A DNA stretch of 64,000 nt from the NCBI GenBank assembly GCA_017644045.1, contig JAEPMI010000002.1:62001-126000 (forward strand). The letters are read 5' to 3'. Under the pieces are notes generated by a model. It did no database searches. It had not been told where the DNA came from and saw only the letters and a program-made list of their open reading frames with translations. The translations under genes and the position numbers were made by a program. The DNA is from Deltaproteobacteria bacterium (GTDB lineage Bacteria > Myxococcota_A > Polyangia > Polyangiales > Houyiibacteriaceae). This document shows, in pieces, positions 8,988 through 17,562 of the stretch; the stretch's first letter is position 1; the number at the start of each line of letters is the position of its first letter.

Positions 8988-9659
8988 GTGGGCAGCGAAG
9001 ATCATGGGGATCGAGATGCGATCGATACCGCGGACGTCGGGACGATGCTCCGGATGATCGTGCACGACGTGCGCAATCCGATCGCGACGCTCCTGGCCAA
9101 CCTGGAGGTCCTCGACTCCATCGACGCGAACGACCCCGAGGTCCCAGAGATCCTCGACGACCTCCGCACGGCCACGCGCGAGCTCGACGACGGCATGCGT
9201 GTGCTCGGTCGGCTCGGGCATTGGCTGAGCGGCGCCCCGACCGCGAAGCCGGGGAGAGCCGATGTCATCGCAGCGGTTCGCAAGGCCGTGTCGGTGCCGA
9301 TCGAGGCGCCGTCGAATCCGCTCGTGGTGAAGGGAGGCGGCGAGGCCGGCGACATCGTGGCGGTGCTCGTGGCCAGCGCCATGCGCTACGGCCGGTCCGC
9401 CATGGTCCGCATCGAGGACACCCCGGATGGCGTGGTCGTGTCGGTCAGCGATCCGGGGACACCCGTGGACGCCGAGGATCGGGAGGCGCTCTTCGACCTC
9501 CGCGGTCAGCTCGAGCTCAAGCGGGCTTCTCGGGGTCGCTACGCGCGCTTCCTGGGCCTGCCCGCCATCGCTGCAGCCGTGACCGACCTCGGGGGAACGA
9601 CCTGGGTCGACGAGGTCGACGGCCGCTGCCGGCTCGCATTCGTGCTCCCCAAAGACTGA
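8988..9659 (+). CDS. Histidine-kinase-like protein with a degenerate ATPase domain
   Basis: A 223-residue soluble protein. An H-box LRMIVHDVRNPIATL carries the likely phosphoacceptor His26, followed by a two-helix dimerisation region. The C-terminal half follows the HATPase layout but lacks the N-box asparagine (VLVASAMRYG instead of a HELxxNAxxH-type motif), and its G1 box is reduced to SDPGTPVD. No sensor or receiver domain is present. It may be a phosphotransfer protein or pseudokinase rather than an autophosphorylating enzyme. It follows the kinase-like lipoprotein by 27 nt, with its own promoter-like element, so a shared pathway is possible but unproven. Confidence 0.65.
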   Translation: MGSEDHGDRDAIDTADVGTMLRMIVHDVRNPIATLLANLEVLDSIDANDPEVPEILDDLRTATRELDDGMRVLGRLGHWLSGAPTAKPGRADVIAAVRKAVSVPIEAPSNPLVVKGGGEAGDIVAVLVASAMRYGRSAMVRIEDTPDGVVVSVSDPGTPVDAEDREALFDLRGQLELKRASRGRYARFLGLPAIAAAVTDLGGTTWVDEVDGRCRLAFVLPKD

Positions 9660-9683
9660 TCGCCGGGACCGTGTCGGAAGAGC

Positions 9684-10868
9684 TCAGCGAGGGATGGCCA
9701 CGACGACGAGCGAGTTGTTGTGGACGGCGTCCAGCTTTCCGCGAACACGCGCGATCTCGCCGTAGCTGAGGAACCCGCCGAGCGGTATGTCGCCGAAGAC
9801 GCGGCGTACGGCCGCGACCTCCTCGGCGTAGCGGTCGCCGATCACCATGCCGCGGGTGATGCAGCTGATGAGCAGGACGCCCGCCGCTTCCGCACCATCG
9901 AGCCCTTCCTCGGCCGACCGCGCCGCCTCCTCCGCGGCCGCGATGTACTGCTCGGGCTCGCCGTGCACGAACGAGACCGTCGCGCCTTCCGGGACTTCAC
10001 CCGCGCAGGCCACCGACCCATCGGGGAGCGCGGCGATGCCAGCGCGGATGCGCGCGAGATCCTCGAAGAAGTGGATGCCGAGCTCGTACTCGATGAGCAA
10101 CCGCTTCATGTCGTCCGCGTCGTCGAGCGGGATCGCCCTCCGGTCCGCGAAGTCGCGGTAGACCTGGACCGTCGGCCGCCCGTCGAGCTCGTGCACCACG
10201 TTGCCGGTGGCGCGGGTCACCGTCATGCGTTCGCCGATGGGCTCGGCGCCATGGCCCACCCCGACTCCCCAAGGGGTCGAGCTCGCGACGTGAACGGCGG
10301 TGGCAGCCGTCGAGGCGACGGTCCCATCGAGACCGACGAAGGTGCGCTCGAGGGCGCCCCCATCCCCCGCGCCGCCGCCGACGACCGCGTGGTGCAGCGG
10401 GAGGCGCTGGCGCATCTTCGTCACGAGCCTCTCGAGGCCCGGGTGCAGCCCATCACCGAAGACCAGGCTGATGCCCGCGTTCTGTCCCGCGATGCGCGCC
10501 GACGCGAAGAGGCTCGCGTGGGAGGCCGTGAGCGCCGTCGCCGGACGCTCGCCTTCCGGGTCGAGCTGGACCAACGGCTCCGCCCGGTGCTGCGCATCGC
10601 CCCAGCTGACCATGAAGGCCGCGATGCCGCCGGTCTGCATGTCGGTGTCGCCGATCTCGCCGGCCGTGCTGCAGCCGACCACGGTCCCCGGCACCTTCCC
10701 GTTCGCTGCCGCCAGCACGTCCTGCAACGGGTGTTCGGGCGACGCGAAGAGGAGCGTGAGGTCGGGCTCCCGCTCCCCGATCGCGGCACGGGCGGACGAG
10801 AGAGCCTCCCCCAAGGCCTCTTCCGTTGCATCCCCCCTGGCCGCGGCACTGCCGCAAACCGTTTGCAT
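9684..10868 (-). CDS. FIST-domain sensory protein
   Basis: A 394-residue protein with the FIST N-terminal region (LLFASPEHPLQDVL, then GTVVGCSTAGEIGD) and the FIST_C region (LISCITRGMVIGDRYAEEV, GGFLSYGEIA, HNNSLVVVAI). FIST domains are predicted small-ligand (amino-acid-like) sensory domains found fused to or beside signalling proteins. Here it stands alone, with no output domain. The ATG at 10868 is chosen because it sits 9 nt downstream of a TATTCT element; the longer frame would run across the divergent SDR promoter. It converges on the histidine-kinase-like gene, 24 nt apart, and may be functionally related to it. Confidence 0.85.
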   Translation of the reverse strand: MQTVCGSAAARGDATEEALGEALSSARAAIGEREPDLTLLFASPEHPLQDVLAAANGKVPGTVVGCSTAGEIGDTDMQTGGIAAFMVSWGDAQHRAEPLVQLDPEGERPATALTASHASLFASARIAGQNAGISLVFGDGLHPGLERLVTKMRQRLPLHHAVVGGGAGDGGALERTFVGLDGTVASTAATAVHVASSTPWGVGVGHGAEPIGERMTVTRATGNVVHELDGRPTVQVYRDFADRRAIPLDDADDMKRLLIEYELGIHFFEDLARIRAGIAALPDGSVACAGEVPEGATVSFVHGEPEQYIAAAEEAARSAEEGLDGAEAAGVLLISCITRGMVIGDRYAEEVAAVRRVFGDIPLGGFLSYGEIARVRGKLDAVHNNSLVVVAIPR

Positions 10869-10877
10869 TGGACTCAC

Positions 10878-10918
10878 AGAATACCGTGGACCGCCCCGCC
10901 GATCGAGCGCGGTATGTT
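10878..10918. promoter_or_regulatory. Divergent promoter pair for the FIST and SDR genes
   Basis: Two -10-like boxes lie within the 56-bp gap: GG-TATTCT on the minus strand (10883-10878, 9 nt before the FIST ATG) and GG-TATGTT on the plus strand (10913-10918, 6 nt before the SDR ATG). Neither gene has a clear Shine-Dalgarno. The boxes are close enough for polymerases to compete. Confidence 0.45.
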
Positions 10919-10924
10919 CGGCCG

Positions 10925-11716
10925 ATGCTGACACCTCGACGTCATGGTCCGTGGGCGCTCGTGGCGGGCGCCTCCGAGGGATTGGGAGCTGCGTTCGCGG
11001 ACGGGGTGGCCGCCGCTGGCCTCGACGTGATCCTCGTCGCGCGGAGCGAAGCGAAGCTCCGAGAGCGAGCCCGCGCCATCGAAGCCGCCCGTGGCGTTCG
11101 CGCCGTGCCCATCGTCCAGGATCTCGGACGCGCGGACGTGGCCGAGGCCCTGCGAGAGGCGGTCGGTGACCGCGAAGTGGGGACGCTGATCTACGACGCC
11201 GCGTACTCCCCGATCGGGCCCTTCCTCGAGCGGCCGATCGGTGACGCGCTCACCGCGGTGGACGTGAACGTACGTGCCCCGCTCGCCCTCTCCCACGCCT
11301 TCGGTGGCCTGATGGCCAAGCGCGGTCGCGGTGCGATCGTGCTGATCTCGTCGCTGAGTGGCTTTCACGGAACCGCCCTCGTGGCGACCTATGCCGGGAC
11401 GAAGGCGTTCAGCCGGGTCTTCGCCGAGGGCCTGTGGGACGAGCTGCGAGACGCGGGGGTGGACGTGCTCTGCTCCGCGCCGGGCACCGTCCGAACACCA
11501 CGCTATCAGGCCTCGACCGACCGCGAGGTCGGTCCGGTGATGGAAGCGGAGGACGTCGTCCGCGAGACCCTGGCGGCCATCGGCCATGGGCCCACGCTCG
11601 TGCCCGGGCGCGCCAGCCGCGCCGCGCGGGTGTTGCTCGGTCGCCTGCTCCCCGGGCGGCTCGCCGTGCAGCTCATGAGTCGAGGAACCCGAACGCTCTT
11701 CGGCGACCGGGATTGA
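10925..11716 (+). CDS. Short-chain dehydrogenase/reductase (SDR)
   Basis: A 263-residue classical SDR. The nucleotide-binding motif is GASEGLGA (15-22), the NNAG-equivalent is YDAAYS, and the catalytic triad is read as Ser143 (ISSLSG), Tyr156 and Lys160 (YAGTK). It is an NAD(P)-dependent oxidoreductase; Arg40 after the second strand (LVARSE) favours NADP(H). It resembles the SDR group annotated as fatty acyl-CoA reductase/DltE-like, but the substrate is not determinable. The start at 10925 follows a TATGTT box by 6 nt; the open frame upstream has no coding character. Confidence 0.88.
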   Translation: MLTPRRHGPWALVAGASEGLGAAFADGVAAAGLDVILVARSEAKLRERARAIEAARGVRAVPIVQDLGRADVAEALREAVGDREVGTLIYDAAYSPIGPFLERPIGDALTAVDVNVRAPLALSHAFGGLMAKRGRGAIVLISSLSGFHGTALVATYAGTKAFSRVFAEGLWDELRDAGVDVLCSAPGTVRTPRYQASTDREVGPVMEAEDVVRETLAAIGHGPTLVPGRASRAARVLLGRLLPGRLAVQLMSRGTRTLFGDRD

Positions 11717-11747
11717 CGGAGCCCACCCCGCTCGTTAAACGCGTGCC

Positions 11748-13418
11748 GTGCCGACGCGACATCTGGTCCTGGGTCTCGATGGCGCCGACCTCGACGTCGT
11801 TCGAGGGCTCGGGCCCGAGGCGCTCCCGAACCTCCACCACCACATGGCGGTGGGCGTTCATTCGGCGCAGCAGAGCGTGCAGCCCCCGGCGACTTTGCCG
11901 AACTGGACCACCTTTCTGACGGGCGTCGACCCCGCGCAGCACGGCGTCTTCGACTTCACCACCAAGCACGGCTACGACGTGCGCTTCAGCGGTGGCACGG
12001 TGCGCGAGGCGCCCACCCTCTTCGAGCGCCTCGACGCGATGGGCCGACGCTGCGCATGCGTGGCCTTCCCCGCGACCTACCCGCCGCCACGCCTCGAGCA
12101 TGGGGTCTTCATCAGCGGCTGGGACTCGCCCGTCGCCTTCGAGGCGGACCGCTCGTTCGTGTCGCCCCCCTCCCTCTACGACGCGATGGAGAAGCGCTTC
12201 GGTCCGTGGCGCTTCGACGACGCGGACGAGATGAACGCCGACCAGCCCGGCTGGCACGCACGCCTGCCCTCGCTGCTCGAAGCGCGCATCCGCCGGAAGG
12301 TCGCGGTCGCCGAGTGGCTCATGGACCGCGAGAGCTGGGACGTGTTCGCGCTCTACTTCGGCGAGAGCGACACCGCGGCCCACCACCTCTGGGCCTTCCA
12401 CGACGCCGGCTCGCCGCGGAGCCCGAGCGTCTCCGACGCCGAACGCGACGGGCTCGCGCGGGTCTATCGCGCGCTCGACACCGCCGTCGGCGCGCTGACG
12501 AAGGCCTCGGGCGACGACGTCGAGCTCACGATCGTGAGCGACCACGGCTCGGGCGGCTCGAGCGACGTGGTGCTCCACCTCAACCGTGCGCTGGCCGAGG
12601 CCGGGCTCCTCGAGTTCCACCCTGCACGCGGTGGCGTGCTCGGCGACCTGGTCGGCCGCGCGAAGCAGCTGGCGCTCACCCGACTCCCGCCGCGCCTGCG
12701 CGAGCGCATCTTCCGCCTCGCGGGCGGGCGCCTGCCCGGCTGGCTCGAGTCGCGCGCGCGCTTCGGCGCCATCGCCATGGAGCGCACCCGCGCGTTCTCC
12801 GACGAGCTCAACTACTTCCCGGGCGTCTGGCTCAACCTCGAAGGTCGAGAGCCCGCCGGGACCGTACCGGCCACCGAGCGGGAGCCGACGATCCGCGAGG
12901 TCGAGCGGGTGCTACTCGCGCTCCGCGATCCGTGGAACGGCGCACCAGTCGTCGACACGGTGTGGCGCCGCGAGGAGCTCTACCGCGGCCCGCACATCGA
13001 ACGCGCGCCCGACCTGCTGCTGCGTCTGCACCTCCGTGAGGGCTACAGCTACAACGTCCAACCGAGCGGCGGCCCGGGCGAGATCTTCCGCAAGCTCGAC
13101 GCGAACGAACACCTCGGCAAGAAGGGCCGTAGCCTCCAGGGCAGCCACCGCGAGCGCGGCCTCTTCGTCGCCTCCGGTCCACGCATCGAGCCGGTCGGTG
13201 AGATCGAGAGCGACATCGCCGACGCCGCCGCGACGCTGCTGGCCCGCATGGACGTCGCGGTCCCCCCGGATGCCGTCGGACGCGTGCTCTTCGAGGCCCT
13301 CCGCGGCACCGCGGGCACCGTCGAAGCCCTCCCCGACGTCGCCCCCCCTGCGCACTCCGGTCGCGCGGACGAAGCCGAGGTCGAGAAACGGCTGCGGGCC
13401 CTCGGCTACGTCGACTGA
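11748..13418 (+). CDS. Alkaline-phosphatase-superfamily phosphodiesterase
   Basis: A 556-residue protein of the type I phosphodiesterase/nucleotide pyrophosphatase (AlkP-like) superfamily. The N-terminal strand LVLGLDGAD supplies the first metal-binding aspartate, PATLPNWTTFLTG carries the Thr nucleophile region, FGESDTAAHHLW supplies Asp and His ligands, and IVSDHGS the Asp-His pair. A two-zinc centre is expected. There is no signal peptide, so it is probably cytoplasmic. It begins with GTG 31 nt after the SDR gene and is likely co-transcribed with it. The substrate is unknown. It converges with a second member of the same superfamily across a long inverted repeat. Confidence 0.85.
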   Translation: MPTRHLVLGLDGADLDVVRGLGPEALPNLHHHMAVGVHSAQQSVQPPATLPNWTTFLTGVDPAQHGVFDFTTKHGYDVRFSGGTVREAPTLFERLDAMGRRCACVAFPATYPPPRLEHGVFISGWDSPVAFEADRSFVSPPSLYDAMEKRFGPWRFDDADEMNADQPGWHARLPSLLEARIRRKVAVAEWLMDRESWDVFALYFGESDTAAHHLWAFHDAGSPRSPSVSDAERDGLARVYRALDTAVGALTKASGDDVELTIVSDHGSGGSSDVVLHLNRALAEAGLLEFHPARGGVLGDLVGRAKQLALTRLPPRLRERIFRLAGGRLPGWLESRARFGAIAMERTRAFSDELNYFPGVWLNLEGREPAGTVPATEREPTIREVERVLLALRDPWNGAPVVDTVWRREELYRGPHIERAPDLLLRLHLREGYSYNVQPSGGPGEIFRKLDANEHLGKKGRSLQGSHRERGLFVASGPRIEPVGEIESDIADAAATLLARMDVAVPPDAVGRVLFEALRGTAGTVEALPDVAPPAHSGRADEAEVEKRLRALGYVD

Positions 13419-13455
13419 CCACTCCCCGTTCGTCCTGCACTCCACCCCAGGAGTC

Positions 13456-13625
13456 CTTTGCCTCGCACGGAGTCACGGAGTCACAGAGTTCACGGAGGCT
13501 TGAGGTGTAGCCGTCGAGACCGCGCGTTCGTCGACGCCGCGGATGCGACCCACCTCACGCAAGCGGGGGAGTCATCACAAACCCTCTGTGAACTCCGTGA
13601 CTCCGTGACTCCGTGCGAGGCAAAG
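13456..13625. repeat. 43-bp near-perfect inverted repeat between convergent genes
   Basis: Arms at 13456-13498 and 13583-13625 are reverse complements except at two positions (41 of 43), separated by an 84-nt loop. Each arm contains short internal direct repeats of CGGAGTCAC type. It lies between two convergent genes, so it could act as a bidirectional terminator, but the arms are much longer than needed and the loop is large. A dispersed repetitive element is the alternative. Confidence 0.85.
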
Positions 13626-13647
13626 CTGAAATCGACGAAACGCGAAG

Positions 13648-15003
13648 TCAGCGGAGCAACGACCGGCCGGGGAGATCGTGCGCGACCCCGAAGTGCGCGT
13701 AGATCGTGGGCGCCACATCGAGGATCGACGCCCCCTCGAGCCGCCCCGGCGTGACGCCGGGCCCGGCGAGGATCGCGATGCCATCCCAGTCGTGGTTGCA
13801 GCCGTCGGGCCCCGTGTCGTTCGTCGGCACGCGAACCGAGCCGTGGCCCACCGTGCCGAGCGCGCGCAGGGCGAGGTCGTCGAGGTAGACCATCAGCTCC
13901 GGCGGCTCGCCGCGGGTCTCGCGATAGACGTCCGCGGGACGGCGGCAGTCGACCGACACGCCCTCGATGCCCTCGAGGCACGCGATGAGCTCGGCGAGCG
14001 TCTCCTCGACGCGCGCCGGATCGACCTGCCCCTCGGGCTCGCGGCCGCGCACGTTGAGGAACACGCGGGCGTAGTAGCCGCCCTCGGCCCAGGCGCGGGT
14101 GCGGGACCAGTCGACCACCTCGCGGAGCGGGCGCGGCTCGCTCGGCTCTTCACGGAGCGCGAGCCACCCTTCGCGGCGCAGGTGCTCGTTGAGCGCCACG
14201 CCGCCGTGCATCGCGCGCGCTCCATGGTCGCTCACCACGAGCACCGTCGCGTCGTCGCCGGCGCTCGCGACCAGCCGCCCGACCTCCGCGTCGAGCCCCT
14301 GGTAGTACGCCTTCGCACGACTCTCCCAAGGGTTGCCCGCCACGTAGTCGGCGTGCGCCGGATCCATGTGGCGCCACATCGCGTGATGCAGCCGGTCCGG
14401 ACCCATCTCGACCATCATCGCGAAGTCGGGCCGGTCCTCCTCCACGATCGCGCGCGCGATCGCGAAGTGCTGCTCGCGCATCTCGTCGAGCTCGGTGAGC
14501 ACCCGGTCGAGCTCGTCCGTGCGGAAGTCGCGCACGTCCGCCCGGTAGGGTCCGAAGCGCTCCTCGAGCGCGCGCTGCTTCGCGGGCGGGAAGGCCCAGC
14601 GCTCCCCCGCGCCGAGGAACCCACCGACCATCGTCCCGCGGACCGGCGTGGGCGGCGAGGTCAGCGGCACGAAGAGCGCCGCCACGGACCGGCCGCTCTC
14701 GCTCAGCCGGTCCCAGACCCGCTTCACCCGGACGTCGGCGCTCGAGGCCACCCGCAGCTCGTAGTCCCGGCTCCGGTTCCGGTTCCGGAACCCGTAGAGC
14801 CCGAGCTGCCCCGGGTCGTAGCCGCTGGTCATGCAGGCCCACGCGGGCACCGTGATCGGCGGCTGGGTCGAGCGAAGCGGGCCCCAGCGCCCGCGATCGG
14901 CGAGCGCCGCCAGATGCGGGAGATCGGCCCGCCAGCGGTCGAACACCAGCCCTGGAGGGGCGCAATCGAGGCCGATCACCAGAAACACGGTTCTGCCTAG
15001 CAT
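13648..15003 (-). CDS. Second alkaline-phosphatase-superfamily phosphodiesterase
   Basis: A 451-residue protein (from the ATG at 15003) with the same superfamily landmarks as the gene it faces: LVIGLDCAPP (first metal-binding Asp), QPPITVPAWACMTSG (Thr nucleophile region), MVEMGPDRLHHAMW (Asp/His ligands), VVSDHGA and a C-terminal HDWDGI segment. Many such enzymes are annotated as phosphodiesterase or sulfatase-like. The start at 15003 puts the first strand at the N-terminus, as in the paralogue; an ATG at 15042 would add 13 residues. It is divergent from the TPR gene. The substrate is unknown. Confidence 0.82.
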   Translation of the reverse strand: MLGRTVFLVIGLDCAPPGLVFDRWRADLPHLAALADRGRWGPLRSTQPPITVPAWACMTSGYDPGQLGLYGFRNRNRSRDYELRVASSADVRVKRVWDRLSESGRSVAALFVPLTSPPTPVRGTMVGGFLGAGERWAFPPAKQRALEERFGPYRADVRDFRTDELDRVLTELDEMREQHFAIARAIVEEDRPDFAMMVEMGPDRLHHAMWRHMDPAHADYVAGNPWESRAKAYYQGLDAEVGRLVASAGDDATVLVVSDHGARAMHGGVALNEHLRREGWLALREEPSEPRPLREVVDWSRTRAWAEGGYYARVFLNVRGREPEGQVDPARVEETLAELIACLEGIEGVSVDCRRPADVYRETRGEPPELMVYLDDLALRALGTVGHGSVRVPTNDTGPDGCNHDWDGIAILAGPGVTPGRLEGASILDVAPTIYAHFGVAHDLPGRSLLR

Positions 15004-15046
15004 CCCCTGATTCGACGATCCCATCGAAAGGAGGCCCGCCATTTGC

Positions 15047-15052
15047 TATGCC
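15047..15052 (+). promoter_or_regulatory. Weak predicted -10 element for the TPR gene
   Basis: GC-TATGCC, 6 nt before the GTG at 15059. A purine-rich AAAGGAGG at 15027-15034 lies too far upstream (24 nt) to serve that GTG. Confidence 0.3.
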
Positions 15053-15058
15053 CTCGCG

Positions 15059-17545
15059 GTGGCCGACGACACAGACGAGCTGCTGCAGCGCGCCAAGCGC
15101 CACATGCAGGAGGGCCGGCACGAGGCCGCGCTCGCCCAGCTCCAGCGCTTGCTGGAGATCGAGCCCGAACGCCTCGAGGCTCTCGGGCAGAAGGGCGAGG
15201 TGCTCCGTCGCCTCGGTCGGCACCGCGAGGCGATCACCGCGCTCGACCAGGCCATCGCCCTGGATCCGAAGTACGCCTTCGCCCTCGCCTCCCGCGGCGA
15301 CGCCTGGGCGCGCGTCGGTGAGCGCCCGTTGGGCAAGGTCGACCTCGACGCCGCCATCGGCCTCGACCCGCGCTACGCCTGGGCGCTCTTCCGGCGCGGC
15401 GAGCTCCACCTGGACGACGGCAAGTTCGACCTGGCCATCGCCGACCTGACCCGGGCACTCGAGGTCGAGCCCGACCGGCCGGGCGTGCACGCCGCGCGTG
15501 GTGAGGCCCACCGGCTCGCTGGCCGCCACGAGCAGGCCATCGAAGACTTCGACGCCGCGCTCGCGAAGTCACCGAAGCTGAGCTGGGTCTACGCCAGCCG
15601 CGGCAAGAGCCGCGCGGCGCTCGACCAGAACGAGGCCGCGCTCCGCGACTTCGACCGCGCCATCGAGCTGCAGGAAGACTACCCCTGGGCGCTTGCGCAG
15701 CGTGGCGAGCTGCTGCGCCTCATGGGGAACCACGAGCGCGCCATTCAGGATCTCAGCCGCGCCATCGCGCTCGAGCCGGGCAACGCCTGGGCCTGGGCGA
15801 GCCGCGGCGCATCCTACCGAGCGCTCGGCAAGCTCGACGAAGCGTGGGCCGATCTCTCGCACGCGGTGCACGTCGACTCCCGCTATGCCTGGGCGCTCGC
15901 GAACCGCGGCATGGTGCTCCTCGACAAGGGCCGCGCGAAGGACGCGCTCGAGGACCTGAACCGCGCGCTCGCGCTCGACCCGGGCAACAACGTCGCGCTC
16001 GGCCGCCGGGCGGAGGCGCTGGTGGAGCTCCGTCGCTACCAGTCGGGCCTCGCCGACTTCGAATCGCTCCTGCGCCGCGAGCCCAACGACACCTGGGCCA
16101 TCGCGCACCGCGCCGACTGCTTGCGCCTGATGAGCCGTTTCCAGGAAGCGCTCGCGGGCTTCGACCGCGCCATCGAGCTCAAGCCGAAATACCCCTGGGC
16201 GCTCGCGAGTCGAGGGGAGACCTACCGCATGCTCGATCGCGACGAAGAGGCGGTCGAGGATTTCGACCGCGCCATCGAGCTGCAACCCGACTACCCCTGG
16301 GCGCGCGAGGGGCGCTCCCGATCGATGGCCAAGCTCGCCCATCACCAGAGCGCGCTGGCCGATCTCGATTGGCTCCTCGAGCGCACGCCGAAGTCGGCGC
16401 GCCTGCTCCGGATGCGTGCGCACTCCCGTGTCGCCCTCGACCAGCTCGCCGAGGCGCTCGACGACTACGACAAGGCGCTGTGGCACGACCCGGGTCACCG
16501 CGAGACCATCTACGGCCGCGCGAACGCGCTCCGCCTGCTCGGTCGCTACGACGAGGCACTGGTCGCGCTCGACAAGGCGATGACCGAAGGCGAGCCCGAC
16601 TCGGTGGGTCTCATGCGCAAGGGCGACTGCCTGCGCGAGCTCGGTCGGCTCGACGACGCGATCGCGGCCTACGACCAGGCGGTGCACTTCGAGCCACGCG
16701 AGGCCGCCGCCTACGTCGGCCGTGGCATCGCGCACCGCGAGCGCGGCGACCTCGAAGCGAGCCTCGCCGACATCGACCACGCGCTCGAGCTCGAGCCCCG
16801 CTCACGTGAGGCCGTGGGCGAGCGCGCCACCACCCTGCTCGCGATGGGTCGCTCGGACGACGCCATCAGCGCCTTCGACGACGCGGTGCAGCTCTCGCCC
16901 GGCGATCCGGAACTCCTCGCCCTGCGCGCCAACGCCTTCCGCGCCGCCGGCCGGCAGATGGAGGGTCTCGCGGATCTGCACCAGGCCCTCGAGCACACCG
17001 AAGGGCGCCCGGCCGCCGAAGCCCGCGTGCTCCACGAGCGCGCCTCCACCTACCTCGCGCTCGAGCGCTATGACGATGCGCTCCGCGATCTCGACACCCT
17101 GCTCGAGCTCCGCGGCAGCGACGAAGAGGTCCTCTACCGTCGGATCGACGTGCTCCGGCGCGCCGGACGCCTCGAGGAGGCCCTCGCCGCCGCCGACGCC
17201 GCGCGAGAGCGCATGCCCGAGAGCGCCGCGCTCTGGCGGGCTCGAGCGGCCATTCACCGCGCTCGCCGCGAAGAGGAAGCCACGTCGGACGCGTTGGCCG
17301 AGGCCGTGCTCCGCGCGAAGGCCGAGGCCGAGAGCCACCCCGACTCGGTGAAGCGGAAGCTCTCGCTCATCCTCCACCTCGCCGCGGCCGACGACGTCAC
17401 CCCCGCCCGGCGCCTCCTGGACGAGCTCGAGGACCGCGTGAGCCCTGCCGATCGGCGCAACCTGCTCGAGGGCCTCGAGGAGCAGGTCACGCTCTTCGGT
17501 GAGACCGACGCCGGACGCCTGCTCGCGAAGCAGCTCGCCGGCTGA
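15059..17545 (+). CDS. Giant TPR-repeat protein (about 22 repeats)
   Basis: An 828-residue protein made almost wholly of 34-residue tetratricopeptide repeats; about 22 can be counted, with the core pattern (W/A)ALxxRGexlrxlGrxdeAixDxdrAieLxPxy. Several have PWAL or AWAL at the helix A start and are very regular. No signal peptide, membrane helix or catalytic domain is seen. A long superhelical cytoplasmic protein-protein scaffold is inferred. The first codon is not fixed: GTG 15059 is used. It is followed after 17 nt by a PrsW-type protease gene, possibly in one operon. Confidence 0.85.
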   Translation: MADDTDELLQRAKRHMQEGRHEAALAQLQRLLEIEPERLEALGQKGEVLRRLGRHREAITALDQAIALDPKYAFALASRGDAWARVGERPLGKVDLDAAIGLDPRYAWALFRRGELHLDDGKFDLAIADLTRALEVEPDRPGVHAARGEAHRLAGRHEQAIEDFDAALAKSPKLSWVYASRGKSRAALDQNEAALRDFDRAIELQEDYPWALAQRGELLRLMGNHERAIQDLSRAIALEPGNAWAWASRGASYRALGKLDEAWADLSHAVHVDSRYAWALANRGMVLLDKGRAKDALEDLNRALALDPGNNVALGRRAEALVELRRYQSGLADFESLLRREPNDTWAIAHRADCLRLMSRFQEALAGFDRAIELKPKYPWALASRGETYRMLDRDEEAVEDFDRAIELQPDYPWAREGRSRSMAKLAHHQSALADLDWLLERTPKSARLLRMRAHSRVALDQLAEALDDYDKALWHDPGHRETIYGRANALRLLGRYDEALVALDKAMTEGEPDSVGLMRKGDCLRELGRLDDAIAAYDQAVHFEPREAAAYVGRGIAHRERGDLEASLADIDHALELEPRSREAVGERATTLLAMGRSDDAISAFDDAVQLSPGDPELLALRANAFRAAGRQMEGLADLHQALEHTEGRPAAEARVLHERASTYLALERYDDALRDLDTLLELRGSDEEVLYRRIDVLRRAGRLEEALAAADAARERMPESAALWRARAAIHRARREEEATSDALAEAVLRAKAEAESHPDSVKRKLSLILHLAAADDVTPARRLLDELEDRVSPADRRNLLEGLEEQVTLFGETDAGRLLAKQLAG

Positions 17546-17550
17546 TGGAG

Positions 17551-17556
17551 TAGCAT
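17551..17556 (+). promoter_or_regulatory. Predicted -10 element (leaderless type)
   Basis: AG-TAGCAT, 6 nt before the GTG at 17563, lying in the 17-nt gap after the TPR gene. Confidence 0.35.
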
Positions 17557-17562
17557 CGCTCC

